Below, one piece after another: positions 25,874 through 34,882 of a stretch of 64,000 nt of DNA; position 1 is the first letter of the stretch; the number at the start of each line of letters is the position of its first letter. The DNA comes from Bordetella parapertussis. Its GTDB lineage: Bacteria; Pseudomonadota; Gammaproteobacteria; Burkholderiales; SG8-41. The stretch is taken from contig CAMCYP010000001.1 of the NCBI GenBank assembly GCA_945885345.1, positions 124,001 through 188,000 of the forward strand, given 5' to 3'. The translations under genes and the position numbers were made by a program. Under the pieces are notes generated by a model. That model searched no databases. It saw only the letters and a program-made list of their open reading frames with translations, and had not been told where the DNA came from.

Positions 25874-27388
25874 ATGAGCATCCCCCGCCCCGAACCGCGC
25901 GGCTACCCGGGCAACCTCGGACTGGCATTCGCCGCGCACGCGCAGGCGGAACGCCCGGCCATCGTCGATCTCCGTGATGCGCAGCGGCCGCGACCGGTCA
26001 GCTACCGCGAACTCGACGCCGCCTGCAACGCAGTGGCGCGCGGTCTGGTACGTGCGGGCCTGCGCGCCGGTGACCGCATCGGTATCCTGTCGCTGAACCG
26101 CGTCGAATTCGTGATGACGCTGCTCGGGGCCATGCGTGCCGGCGTGGTACCGGTGCCGGTCAACATCAAGCTCGCCGCCGACAGCGTTGCCTTCATCCTC
26201 GGCGATGCCGGCGCGCGCCTGGTGTTTGTCGAACCCGCGCTGCGCCACCTGTGTCCGTCCGGCATGCGTGCCGTCGTTTATGACGAGGCCGGCGCAGATG
26301 CTTTTGATACCTTCATCGATCCCGGTCCTTTCACTGCATTCGAACCAGCCGCCGACTCGGTCGCGATCCAGCCCTATACCTCGGGCTCGACCGGCCGCCC
26401 GAAAGGCGTGTTGCTGACGCATTACGGCCAGAACTGGAGCCGGCGCATCCTCGCCCACACGCGAGGCACCACGGAACACGACGCGATCCTCGTCGCCGCA
26501 CCGCTGTACCACAAGAATGCATTGAACGCGATCAAGCAGGGACTGACCGCAGGCGCCATGCTGCCGCTGCTGCCGCAGTTCAACGTTGAACGCTACATCG
26601 CCGCCATCGGCCATTTCCGCTGCACCGTGATCTCCGGCGTGCCGACCATGATGTCGATGGTACTGGCGCGCAAGGACCTGCTGGCCAACATCAGTACTGC
26701 TTCGGTGCGCACCATCATGATGGGCTCCGCACCCTCCTCGCCACAGCTGCTGCGCGAACTGGGCGTGTATTTCCCCAATGCCGAACCACTGGTGGTCTAC
26801 GGCGTCACCGAAGGTGGCCCGGTGCCGCTGGGCCCGCATCCCGCAGGCCGGCCGCGCCCCGAAGGGTCCATCGGCGTACCCTATGCCGGTACCGATGCCC
26901 GTCTGATCAACGGTGCCACCCCGTATGAAGGCGAACTGATCGTCAAGAATCCCGGCATCCTCGCGGCGTACCACAACCTGCCAGAAGAAAGCGCCAAACG
27001 CATCCGCGACGGCTGGTACCACACCGGCGATGTGTGCCGGCGCGACGCCGACGGTTTCTATTTTTTCGTCGGCCGCACCGATGACATGTTCGTCTGTGGT
27101 GGCGAGAACATATTCCCCATCGAAGTCGAACGCCTGCTCGAGCGCCATCCCGCCGTGCACCAGGCCTATGTAATGCCCTTCGACCACGAACTGAAGGGCA
27201 AGGTACCCTATGCCTTCATCGTGCTGCGCACGGGCACCAGCGCCGGCGAGGAAGAGCTCAAGCAGTTCGCGCTCGCCAACGGCCCGGCCTACCAGCATCC
27301 GCGCCGTGTTTTCTTCCTCGAACAATTGCCGCTCGCCGGCACCAACAAGGTCGACCAGCAGCGCTTGCGCGCGCTGGCCGCCGCCTGA
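25874..27388 (+). CDS. Acyl-CoA synthetase / AMP-dependent ligase
   Basis: A 504-residue adenylate-forming enzyme that should activate a carboxylate with ATP and CoA. Motifs in order: P-loop YTSGSTGRPKGVLLTH (168-183), the A5 region YGVTEGGPVPLGP, GWYHTGDVC, the hinge region GGENIFPIEVERLLERHP, and catalytic Lys492 in AGTNKVDQQ. It has no signal peptide. The start has little ribosome-site support, but the frame and N-terminal pattern fit. Together with the thioesterase and UbiD genes downstream it suggests CoA activation of an aromatic or unsaturated acid. Confidence 0.9.
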   Translation: MSIPRPEPRGYPGNLGLAFAAHAQAERPAIVDLRDAQRPRPVSYRELDAACNAVARGLVRAGLRAGDRIGILSLNRVEFVMTLLGAMRAGVVPVPVNIKLAADSVAFILGDAGARLVFVEPALRHLCPSGMRAVVYDEAGADAFDTFIDPGPFTAFEPAADSVAIQPYTSGSTGRPKGVLLTHYGQNWSRRILAHTRGTTEHDAILVAAPLYHKNALNAIKQGLTAGAMLPLLPQFNVERYIAAIGHFRCTVISGVPTMMSMVLARKDLLANISTASVRTIMMGSAPSSPQLLRELGVYFPNAEPLVVYGVTEGGPVPLGPHPAGRPRPEGSIGVPYAGTDARLINGATPYEGELIVKNPGILAAYHNLPEESAKRIRDGWYHTGDVCRRDADGFYFFVGRTDDMFVCGGENIFPIEVERLLERHPAVHQAYVMPFDHELKGKVPYAFIVLRTGTSAGEEELKQFALANGPAYQHPRRVFFLEQLPLAGTNKVDQQRLRALAAA

Positions 27389-27419
27389 ATCCAAACATCA
27401 ATTCACCGGAGCACAAGCA

Positions 27420-27839
27420 ATGTCTGAAGAAAAAGTCACCGTCGAAAAACTCCAGCAACTGATCACGCGCGGGCCGTTCAACCAATGGCTCAATTTCACG
27501 GTGATCAAATCCGACGACAGCGGCGTTGAGATCAAAGCCGGCTGGCGTGAAGAATGGGTAGTGAATCCCGAGCGCCGCTACACCCATGGCGGCATTCTCG
27601 CCGCCATCGTCGATGTTGCCGCCGACTACGCCATCGCCGCACAACTCGGCAAGCCAGTGCCGACCATCGACATCCGCGTCGATTATCACAAGGCCGCGAT
27701 GCCCGGCGACTTGACAGCCAAGGCCAAGGTCGTGCGCATGGGCAGCCAGTACTCGACCGCAGAAGCCTTTGTATACGACAAGGACGGCGCACTGGTCGCC
27801 AGCGGTCGTGGCACTTACTTCACTGCACCTCCCAAATAA
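27420..27839 (+). CDS. PaaI-family hotdog-fold thioesterase
   Basis: A 139-residue hotdog thioesterase. The signature HGGILAAIVDVAADYAIAA and the C-terminal strand RGTYF match PaaI-type acyl-CoA thioesterases, which release dead-end aryl-CoA esters and free CoA. It follows the acyl-CoA ligase by 31 nt, so ligase and thioesterase are probably cotranscribed. I chose the ATG at 27420 (MSEEKVTVEKLQQ); the frame runs further upstream inside the ligase gene, which is an overlap artefact. Confidence 0.9.
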   Translation: MSEEKVTVEKLQQLITRGPFNQWLNFTVIKSDDSGVEIKAGWREEWVVNPERRYTHGGILAAIVDVAADYAIAAQLGKPVPTIDIRVDYHKAAMPGDLTAKAKVVRMGSQYSTAEAFVYDKDGALVASGRGTYFTAPPK

Positions 27840-27966
27840 AGGTGACGAGGTGATTAAGTGATTAAGCAAAAACCCGGGACAGGCACGACAATCACCTGAT
27901 TACCCAATCACTTAATCACCGAATTACCAATCACCAGTTACCAATCACCAATAGCCACTCCTGAAA
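27840..27966. repeat. Intercistronic inverted and tandem repeats
   Basis: A perfect 15-bp inverted repeat (GGTGATTAAGTGATT at 27849-27863, its complement at 27906-27920) spans 72 bp. It is followed by two copies of TTACCAATCACC (27924-27950) and further AATCACC-like units. No open frame with family features is present. It sits inside an otherwise tightly packed operon, so it may modulate read-through or mRNA stability; its origin is unknown. Confidence 0.75.
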
Positions 27967-28773
27967 ATGCCCCAAGTCCTCGAAAGCCAGATCCACGCCC
28001 GCGCGCCCGCGCGCGGCTGGCGTTTCAATCTGGTGCTGCAGCGCCTGGGGCTGGTCGCGGTCATCCTGCTGGTATGGTGGCTACTGGCACTGCGGGTGCC
28101 GCATTACGTATTGCCGGGCCCGGCGCGGGTGTGGGGTGCACTGACGCTGATCGCCGCCAACGGCAACCTGTGGCAGGACCTTGGCATCACGCTCGGCCGC
28201 GTCAGCACCGGCTTCATACTGGCGACGCTGGTCGGCCTGCCGTTAGGCATCATTTTCGGCGCCAACAAGCGCCTCGGCGAATTTTTCGAACCGATCATCC
28301 CGGTGATGAACACCGTGTCTTCGGCGATCTGGGCGACCTTCGCCATCATCTGGTTCGGCGTGTCCAACGCGACCACGGTATTCGTCGTGTTCATGACCGC
28401 GATGCCGCTGATCATCACCAACGTCTGGCAGGGCACGCGCACCGTCAACGCCGATTTCATCGAACTCGCGCATGTGCTGCGCATGCCGGCGCGCCGGGTG
28501 ATGATGAAAATCTACCTGCCGACCATCCTGCCCTACTTCTTTTCCGGCGCGCGGCTGGCTTTCGGCTTTGGCTGGCGCGTCTCGCTGGTCGCGGAGACGC
28601 TGGGTTCGTCGAGCGGTGTAGGATACCGGTTACGCCAGGCCGCCGACCTGATCCAGACCGATCAGGTATTCGCGTGGACACTGACCCTGGTGGCAATGAT
28701 GGCCGTGCTCGAGATGGGCATCCTGCGCCCCCTGGAAAATTACCTGTTCCGCTGGAAAAAAGAGGCTGAATGA
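27967..28773 (+). CDS. ABC transporter permease (SsuC/TauC family)
   Basis: A 268-residue inner-membrane permease with about six helices and the cytoplasmic EAA loop ELAHVLRMPARRVMMKIYLP, which docks on the ATPase. This family imports sulfonates, taurine, nitrate, phthalate-type acids and thiamin precursors. The ATPase and binding protein are not adjacent; they lie after ubiX and ubiD in the same operon. The stop overlaps the ubiX start (ATGATG), so the two are coupled. The substrate is not readable from sequence; an aromatic carboxylate fits the context. Confidence 0.9.
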   Translation: MPQVLESQIHARAPARGWRFNLVLQRLGLVAVILLVWWLLALRVPHYVLPGPARVWGALTLIAANGNLWQDLGITLGRVSTGFILATLVGLPLGIIFGANKRLGEFFEPIIPVMNTVSSAIWATFAIIWFGVSNATTVFVVFMTAMPLIITNVWQGTRTVNADFIELAHVLRMPARRVMMKIYLPTILPYFFSGARLAFGFGWRVSLVAETLGSSSGVGYRLRQAADLIQTDQVFAWTLTLVAMMAVLEMGILRPLENYLFRWKKEAE

Positions 28774-29411
28774 TGACGCGGACCACAAAACGCGCCCCAC
28801 CCGAAGGCAGCGCCCCCAAACGGCTGATCGTCGCCATGACCGGCGCTTCGGGCTCCATCTACGGCATCCGCATTCTTGAACGCCTGCGCAGCATCGGTGG
28901 CTGGGAATCGCACTTGGTCGTGTCCGAAGCCGGCGTACTTAATGCCTGGCAGGAATACGGCATGGACCGCAAGGCCCTGCACAAACTCGCTGACGTCACC
29001 CACAACGTGCGTGACATCGGCGCCACCATCGCCAGTGGCTCTTTCATCACCGCCGGCATGGTCGTTGCACCCTGCTCGATGAAAACCCTGGCCGGTGTCG
29101 CCCACGCCCTGTCCGACAACCTGATCACCCGCGCCGCCGACGTCATCCTCAAGGAACGCCGCCGCCTGGTGCTGCTGACCCGCGAAGCACCGCTGAACCT
29201 CGCCCACATCCGCAACATGGAAGCCGTGACGCTGATGGGCGGCGTGATTTTCCCGCCGGTACCTGCCTTCTACAGCGGCGGCAAAACAATAGACGACCTG
29301 GTCAACCATACGGTTGGCCGTGTGCTCGACCTGTTCGACGTCGAACACGAAACCATCAAGCGCTGGGAAGGCATCACCGGCCCGGCAGAACCCGCCAAAA
29401 AACCGAAGTAA
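28770..29411 (+). CDS. ubiX: Flavin prenyltransferase UbiX
   Basis: A 213-residue enzyme that builds prenylated FMN from FMN and dimethylallyl phosphate, the cofactor of UbiD decarboxylases. Seen: FMN-binding MTGASGSIYGIRILERL (23-39), PCSMKTLAGVAHALSDNLIT, and the signature LLTREAPLNLAHIRNM. The neighbour UbiD gene (27 nt on) makes a dedicated cofactor pair likely, rather than ubiquinone synthesis. It starts within the permease stop, and its N-terminal 15 residues are a basic, flexible extension. Confidence 0.94.
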   Translation: MMTRTTKRAPPEGSAPKRLIVAMTGASGSIYGIRILERLRSIGGWESHLVVSEAGVLNAWQEYGMDRKALHKLADVTHNVRDIGATIASGSFITAGMVVAPCSMKTLAGVAHALSDNLITRAADVILKERRRLVLLTREAPLNLAHIRNMEAVTLMGGVIFPPVPAFYSGGKTIDDLVNHTVGRVLDLFDVEHETIKRWEGITGPAEPAKKPK

Positions 29412-29438
29412 ATACGGAAACAGAATTAAGGTATATAA

Positions 29439-31061
29439 ATGAGCAAACCAGCTTACGCCGACGAAAATTTCCGCGGCTTCCTCGACCGCCTGCGCACGGA
29501 AAAAGAACTGATCGACATCAAGCAACCGGTGGACAGCCGTCACATCGCGACGCTGGTCGATCAGGCCGACAAGGCACTGCTGTTCCACAAGGTCATCGGT
29601 TACAAGATACCGGTGGTGTCCGGCATCATCCGCTCGCAGAAGCGCGCCATCATGTCGATGGGCTGCACCACCTATCCGGAAATCGAGTTCCGCCTGCAGA
29701 ACGGTATCGAAAACCCGATTGCCCCCAAATACATCGAGAAAACCCCGCTGAAGGAAGTCATCAGGATCGGCAAGGACGTCGATCTGTTCAGTCTGCCGAT
29801 TCCCATGTTTTCAGTGTATGACGGCGGCCCGATGATCACCGCCGGCATCACCATTGCCAAAGACCCGGAGTTCGGCCTGAACTCCGGCATCTACCGTTTC
29901 ATGGTCAAGGAAAAAAACTTGACCGGCATCGACATCGTGACGCCGAACAACATGCGCCTGTTTGCGCAGCGTGCCTTTGAAGCGGGCAAACCGCTGCCGA
30001 TCTCGATTTCCATCGGCAACCACCCCTTTGAAAACCTCGGCTCCGGTTTCCGTGCACCGCTGGGCACTGACGAAATGGGCATCGCCGGCGGCATCCGTGG
30101 CTCGGCGATCGAACTTGCACAGTGCGAAACCATCGACCTGCCCTGCATCGCCGATTCCGAAATCGTGCTTGAAGGCGAAATCCTGCCGACCGGCTGGACC
30201 CAGCCCGAAGGCCGTTTCGGCGAATTCACCCGGCTGATGGGCGGCCTGCACTGGAATCCCGTGGTGCGTATCAACGCCATCACGATGCGCCGCGATGCCA
30301 TTTATTACGCGTTGCACATGCCCTGGGAAAACACCTGGCTGATGGCGCCGACGCGTTACACCCAGATCCGCCGCGCACTGAAAACCGCCGGCATCCAGAT
30401 CAAGGACATCAACGTCACACTGGGCGGCTGCGGCATGTGGCACGCCATCATCTCCATCAAGAAACAGGCGGGAGAAGGAAAAAATGCACTGCTCGCCGCA
30501 TTGTCGGTGATGGATTTGAAACACGTGGTCGTGGTCGACGACGATATCGACGTATTCAATGCGATGGACGTCGAATGGGCGATCGCCACCCGCGTTCAGG
30601 GCGACAAGGACATCATGATCATCCCGGGCAGCCGCGCCAAGCCGCTGGACCCCAGTCTGCCCGTGATGCCGCATGGCGTGGTGCCGACAGGCGCCAAGGT
30701 CGGCATCGATGCGACGATTTCCGAGGGCATCCCGAAGGAACGATTCGAGCGCATTTCCTACGCTTACACCGACCGCGCCAAAATCGCTGATTACTACACC
30801 GGCAAGGCCGACGCCGAACCGGCAGTCGCCTCCGGTGACAAGGCGGTCGCCGAACTCGCCGCCAAAATCATCGCCGTCGTTGAAAAAACACCGAAATATT
30901 ATTCGGAACTCGCCGAGCAGTTCGCCGATTACGATTTCCAGACCGTGGCGCGCGCGCTGGGCAAACTGCACGAAGACGGCAAGCTGTGGCAGGATCCGCG
31001 CGGCCGCATGTGCCTGCGCGACTCCCAGTTCGCCGCCAAAGTACCGGTCAAGGGCGGTTGA
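29439..31061 (+). CDS. UbiD-family (de)carboxylase
   Basis: A 540-residue prenylated-FMN-dependent decarboxylase. The catalytic glutamate pair is visible as Glu257 and Glu262 in QPEGRFGEFTRLMGG, spaced as Glu277 and Glu282 of fungal Fdc1. A likely cofactor-contacting Arg lies in SGIYRFMVKEK. The family removes or adds CO2 on aromatic, heteroaromatic and alpha,beta-unsaturated acids. It is about 40-50 residues longer than E. coli UbiD, and the extra C-terminal part (about 465-535) is helical. Its substrate is unknown; location beside ubiX, CoA ligase and an importer points to catabolism. Confidence 0.92.
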   Translation: MSKPAYADENFRGFLDRLRTEKELIDIKQPVDSRHIATLVDQADKALLFHKVIGYKIPVVSGIIRSQKRAIMSMGCTTYPEIEFRLQNGIENPIAPKYIEKTPLKEVIRIGKDVDLFSLPIPMFSVYDGGPMITAGITIAKDPEFGLNSGIYRFMVKEKNLTGIDIVTPNNMRLFAQRAFEAGKPLPISISIGNHPFENLGSGFRAPLGTDEMGIAGGIRGSAIELAQCETIDLPCIADSEIVLEGEILPTGWTQPEGRFGEFTRLMGGLHWNPVVRINAITMRRDAIYYALHMPWENTWLMAPTRYTQIRRALKTAGIQIKDINVTLGGCGMWHAIISIKKQAGEGKNALLAALSVMDLKHVVVVDDDIDVFNAMDVEWAIATRVQGDKDIMIIPGSRAKPLDPSLPVMPHGVVPTGAKVGIDATISEGIPKERFERISYAYTDRAKIADYYTGKADAEPAVASGDKAVAELAAKIIAVVEKTPKYYSELAEQFADYDFQTVARALGKLHEDGKLWQDPRGRMCLRDSQFAAKVPVKGG

Positions 31062-31078
31062 ATTAAAGTGACACTGAA

Positions 31079-31870
31079 ATGACCGCAGCCACCGCCAGCG
31101 TTGCCGCACCCGCAGCCGCCGATACCGGCGCGATTGCCGTGCGCGGCGTCAGCAAGTGGTTCAATACCGCGGAAGGCACGCCCCTGCAGGTGCTCGACAA
31201 CATCAACCTGACCATCGCCGCGCAATCCATCGTCGCGATACTCGGCGCTTCGGGCTGCGGCAAATCGACACTGCTCAACATCATCTCCGGCATCGTCACG
31301 CCGGAGCGCGGTGAAATCTGCATCAACGGCATCACCGCAGACCGTTTCAGCGAATGGCGCAGCGTCAGCTATATGTTCCAGGAAGACCGCCTGCTGCCGT
31401 GGCGTACCACGATCAAGAATGTCGAGTTCGCGCTGGAAACCGGCAACATGCCGCGCACCGAGCGCGAATCCCGCGCCCGCGATGCGCTGAAACTGGTCGG
31501 ACTGGAATCCTTCGCCGATGCCTTCCCTTATCAACTCTCCGGCGGCATGCGCAGCCGCGTCGCACTCGCGCGCAGCCTCGTGCAGGAACCCTGCATCCTG
31601 CTGATGGACGAGCCGTTCTCGCGACTCGACGCGCTGACCCGCGCGCAGATGCATGACGAGCTGCTGCAGATCCAGCAACTGAAGAAAATGACCATTGTCT
31701 TCGTCACCCACGATGTCGAAGAGGCCGTAGTGCTTGCCGACCGCGTGGTGGTGATGGCGCCACGCCCCGGTCGCATTCGCGATACGGTGCCGATCGCACT
31801 GCCGCGCCCCCGCGATGCCACCGAGCCCGCCACTGCCCGCCTGGCACATGATCTCAAGTCGTTGATTTAA
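31079..31870 (+). CDS. ABC transporter ATP-binding protein (SsuB/TauB family)
   Basis: A 263-residue ATPase with all motifs: Walker A GASGCGKSTLL (56-66, Lys62), Q-loop MFQEDRLLPWR, signature LSGGMRSRVALAR, Walker B ILLMDEPFSRLD and the switch His in VTHDVEEAV. The first 20 residues are an Ala-rich extension before the core. It is encoded 17 nt after the UbiD gene and before the binding protein, and should power the permease at 27967. Confidence 0.93.
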   Translation: MTAATASVAAPAAADTGAIAVRGVSKWFNTAEGTPLQVLDNINLTIAAQSIVAILGASGCGKSTLLNIISGIVTPERGEICINGITADRFSEWRSVSYMFQEDRLLPWRTTIKNVEFALETGNMPRTERESRARDALKLVGLESFADAFPYQLSGGMRSRVALARSLVQEPCILLMDEPFSRLDALTRAQMHDELLQIQQLKKMTIVFVTHDVEEAVVLADRVVVMAPRPGRIRDTVPIALPRPRDATEPATARLAHDLKSLI

Positions 31871-31896
31871 TTAATTATTTCATCAAGGAGCCTGCC

Positions 31897-32880
31897 ATGC
31901 CCGTATTACGTCTGATGATGAGCCTGATGGTTGCGGCACTACTCGCCGCTGGTACTGCGCATGCGCAGAAAATCAAGGTCGGTTACTGGACCAGCGGCTT
32001 CAGCCTCGGCTATGGCGCGGTCATGGAGCAGATGAAATTCGCCGAGAAAGAAGGCCTCGATGTCGAATGGGTCAAGTTCGCCGAGGTCAACGGTCCAACC
32101 CGCGCCATCGTGCCGCAGACCATCGACCTCGCCTTCGGCGCGCCTTCCACCGCTTCCATGAGCATTGCCGCCGACGGCGTACCGGTGAAAATCGTGCTCG
32201 CTTCGCAGATCGCCGAAGCGCAGATCGTGGTGCCGGCCGGTTCGCCGATCAAAAGCGTGGCTGACCTCAAAGGCAAAAAAATCGGCATGTCGCCACCGGG
32301 CAGCGCGACACACGCCATCGCCAGCGCCGTGCTGCAGGGTGTTTACGGCATGAAACCGGCCGACTACAGCGTGGTGCCAGGCAACGAAGGCCGGCTCGCG
32401 CAATTCCTGCTGCAGAAGGAAGTCGATGCTGCAGTGATCCGCTCGGTAACCATCGCGCAGATGAGCGATGACGTCAAACTGACCTATCTCGCCAGCGTGG
32501 TTGAAGACTGGAAAAAACTCACCAAGGGCACTGCCGCACCGATCCTCGCGGTGACCGTCGTACACAGCGATTACGTCGCCAAAAATCCGGAAGCCGTTGC
32601 CAAATTCATCGCCGCGATGCGCAAGACGCTGGAATACGGATCTAAGAACAAGGACCGCGTCGCCGAAATCCTGCAAAAAGCGGCCAACATGAAACCCGAC
32701 GACGCCAAGGCCTATGCTGCGCAATGGGATGGTGCCTACATGGCCAGCTTCGAAGCGGCCGATGTCGCCTCGCTGAAAAACATGCAGGCAATCGTCAAGG
32801 CTGCCGGCACCGCCAAAAACGATCCGCCCGAAGCCGCGTTCCTGACCGGCCCCTACCAGCGCTCGAAATCAATTAAATGA
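31897..32880 (+). CDS. ABC transporter substrate-binding protein (SsuA/NMT1-like)
   Basis: A 327-residue periplasmic receptor. The signal peptide ends near AHAQ (about residue 24), then mature KIKVGYWTSGFSLGYGAVM leads the NMT1/SsuA-type fold with SVADLKGKKIGMSPPGSATH, typical of the domain hinge. It completes the importer with the ATPase 26 nt upstream and the permease at 27967. Members of this family bind sulfonates, taurine, aromatic acids or pyrimidine precursors; no ligand can be named. Confidence 0.91.
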   Translation: MPVLRLMMSLMVAALLAAGTAHAQKIKVGYWTSGFSLGYGAVMEQMKFAEKEGLDVEWVKFAEVNGPTRAIVPQTIDLAFGAPSTASMSIAADGVPVKIVLASQIAEAQIVVPAGSPIKSVADLKGKKIGMSPPGSATHAIASAVLQGVYGMKPADYSVVPGNEGRLAQFLLQKEVDAAVIRSVTIAQMSDDVKLTYLASVVEDWKKLTKGTAAPILAVTVVHSDYVAKNPEAVAKFIAAMRKTLEYGSKNKDRVAEILQKAANMKPDDAKAYAAQWDGAYMASFEAADVASLKNMQAIVKAAGTAKNDPPEAAFLTGPYQRSKSIK

Positions 32881-32918
32881 GCAGATTAAACAAGTCGATC
32901 AAATAAGTCCGGCTATAA

Positions 32919-33917
32919 ATGGCTACAAAAAAACTGCGCCTGCACATCGAGAACACGCGCAAAAAGAACAGCATATTCCACACGCTGCCGGCGCACTGGG
33001 CTGCAGCCTGCAAACGCCACAAGGCATTGGCAAAACACATCGCCGAACCCAGCTTCGGCTGGGATGGCGATGTACTGGAGTCCGCACTGGCCGATGCCAC
33101 CCTGCTGATCGGCGTACCGACCCGGCGCGATAATCTGGCGATCCGTGCACCACAACTGAAATGGCTGCACTCGACGTCGGCCGGTGTCGACGGCGTGCTG
33201 CCGCTGGACTGGCTGCCGCGCGGCGTGATCTTCACCAACAACAGCGGTGCGCACGGGCGCAAGGCCGAGCAGTACATGACCATGGCCTACAACCTGATCA
33301 ACTCGCGCATGGCCGCGATCATGACCAACCAGCATCGAAAACACTGGGAAGCCCTGTTCTCGCCCAGCATCACCGGCAAGACCGCGGTGGTCGTTGGTCT
33401 CGGCGACCTCGGTGAAGCCGCAGCACGCGCCGCGAAAAAACTCGGCCTGAAAGTCATCGGCGTGCGACGCAGTGCGCAGAAAAACCGCTATGCCGATAAA
33501 ATCGTCACCTACAAACAGCTCGACCGCGTGCTGCCGCTGGCGGATTTTGTCGTTCTCGCCGTACCGCTGACCGCGGAAACCCTCAAGTTGCTCGACGGCC
33601 GGCGCATGGATCTGCTGAAATCTTCCGCTGGCGTCATCAACATCGCACGTGGTCCGGTCGCCGACTACATGGCGCTCGAACAGCGGTTGCGCGCAGGAAA
33701 ACTTGGCGGCGCCGTGCTCGATGTCGTCGACCCTGAGCCCTTGCCCGCGGATTCTTCGCTGTGGACCGCGCCCAACCTCATCATCACGCCGCATATTTCC
33801 TGCGACGACGGCGAACACTACATCAACATCTCTCTCGACCTGTGGTTTGAAAACCTCGCCTTGTTCCTCGCCGGCAAAAAGCTGAAACGGCGCATTGATC
33901 CGAAACTGGGCTACTGA
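32919..33917 (+). CDS. D-2-hydroxyacid dehydrogenase family protein
   Basis: A 332-residue NAD(P)-dependent oxidoreductase. The Rossmann motif VVVGLGDLGEAAARAAKKLG and the catalytic set Arg244 (INIARGPV), Glu273 (DPEPLP) and His292 (TPHIS) are all present. It would interconvert a D-2-hydroxyacid and a 2-oxoacid. Its stop overlaps the VOC gene start, so both belong to the operon that starts at 24839. It is not close to the second member at 52516. Substrate unknown. Confidence 0.9.
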   Translation: MATKKLRLHIENTRKKNSIFHTLPAHWAAACKRHKALAKHIAEPSFGWDGDVLESALADATLLIGVPTRRDNLAIRAPQLKWLHSTSAGVDGVLPLDWLPRGVIFTNNSGAHGRKAEQYMTMAYNLINSRMAAIMTNQHRKHWEALFSPSITGKTAVVVGLGDLGEAAARAAKKLGLKVIGVRRSAQKNRYADKIVTYKQLDRVLPLADFVVLAVPLTAETLKLLDGRRMDLLKSSAGVINIARGPVADYMALEQRLRAGKLGGAVLDVVDPEPLPADSSLWTAPNLIITPHISCDDGEHYINISLDLWFENLALFLAGKKLKRRIDPKLGY

Positions 33918-34855
33918 TGAACACCGCCGGCCAGCCCCCCGCTTCCAAGCCCCCTTCCCAGACGCCTTCTCCGGGCAAACTCAATATCGACCATGTCGCG
34001 CACTTTGTGCCGCACATCGATGCCGCCAGCGCGGCACTGGAGCAAGCCGGATTCACGCTGACGCCGTTTTCCGAACAGTCGCACCGCCTTGAACCCGGCG
34101 GCCCGCTGACGCCGGCCGGTGCCGGCAACCGCTGCGTGATGCTGCGCGAGGGTTACCTCGAGTTCCTGACACCCACCGGCGATACCCCCATCGCACAGCA
34201 GCTGCGCAACTCGATCCAGCGTTACACCGGACTGCACCTGATTGCGCTGGGCACAGTCGCGCCGGATGCCGATCATGCGCGCCTGGAAAAACACGGATTC
34301 TCGCCGCTGCCGCCGGTCGCGCTGCAACGCGAAATCGGCACCGCCGAAGGCAGCGGCACCGCACGCTTCACCGTGGTACGCGTGCCGCCGGGCACCATGG
34401 CTGAAGGCCGCATCCAGTACTGCCAGCAGCACACCCCCGAACTGCTGTGGCAAGCGCGCTGGCTGGAGCATCGCAATCATGCGCGCGGCCTCGCCGCTGT
34501 GATCATCTGCGTTGCCGATCCGCAGGAAGCGGCGCAGCGTTATGCGCGTTACACCGGCTTGCTGGCACAGGTATCAGGCACACAATGGCGCATCGACACC
34601 CAGCGCGGTGCACTGCTGTTCGTCACACCGGATGCCGTTGAAAAACAGTTCGGCATCACCCCTCCTGCACTGCCATGGATCGCCGGTTATGTACTGACCA
34701 GCGACAAACTCTCCGCAACCCGCGATGCACTGAACGCCACGCAGTGCGGCATGCGCGAACTTGAATCCGGCCGCCTGCTGCTGCGCTGGCCCGGATCCGT
34801 TGGCGGTTTCATCCTGTTTCAGCAACAGGGCACAGCGTTGCCGGTGCTGGCCTGA
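33917..34855 (+). CDS. VOC family protein (glyoxalase-like domain)
   Basis: A 312-residue protein with a glyoxalase-like N-terminal half. It shows LNIDHVAHFVPHIDAASAAL (candidate metal ligand His26) and GNRCVMLREGYLEFL (metal-ligand Glu). The second half (about 190-260) looks like a degenerate VOC repeat (AVIICVADPQEAAQRYARY). VOC enzymes do isomerisation, epimerisation, extradiol cleavage or glutathione chemistry; which one applies is unclear. It begins in the stop codon of the dehydrogenase upstream (TGATG) and precedes the FAD enzyme by 27 nt. Confidence 0.82.
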   Translation: MNTAGQPPASKPPSQTPSPGKLNIDHVAHFVPHIDAASAALEQAGFTLTPFSEQSHRLEPGGPLTPAGAGNRCVMLREGYLEFLTPTGDTPIAQQLRNSIQRYTGLHLIALGTVAPDADHARLEKHGFSPLPPVALQREIGTAEGSGTARFTVVRVPPGTMAEGRIQYCQQHTPELLWQARWLEHRNHARGLAAVIICVADPQEAAQRYARYTGLLAQVSGTQWRIDTQRGALLFVTPDAVEKQFGITPPALPWIAGYVLTSDKLSATRDALNATQCGMRELESGRLLLRWPGSVGGFILFQQQGTALPVLA

Positions 34856-34882
34856 AAAAACCATTATTTGACTGGATCATCC

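Noticed and set aside
24797-27394. An 865-residue antisense open frame across the MDR and ligase genes
   Set aside because: It lacks any family pattern and starts opposite real genes with clear motifs; long antisense frames are expected with GC-rich codon use.
27840-27966. CRISPR-like repeats
   Set aside because: The units are short, unevenly spaced and without spacers of constant length; it is an inverted repeat with tandem remnants.
29439-31061. UbiD as the ubiquinone-pathway decarboxylase
   Set aside because: The neighbours are a CoA ligase, importer and redox enzymes with no other ubiquinone genes, so a catabolic role is more likely; not excluded.
29811-31109. A 432-residue antisense frame over the UbiD gene
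   Set aside because: His/Asp/Gly-rich composition without motifs is typical of a shadow of a GC-rich gene.
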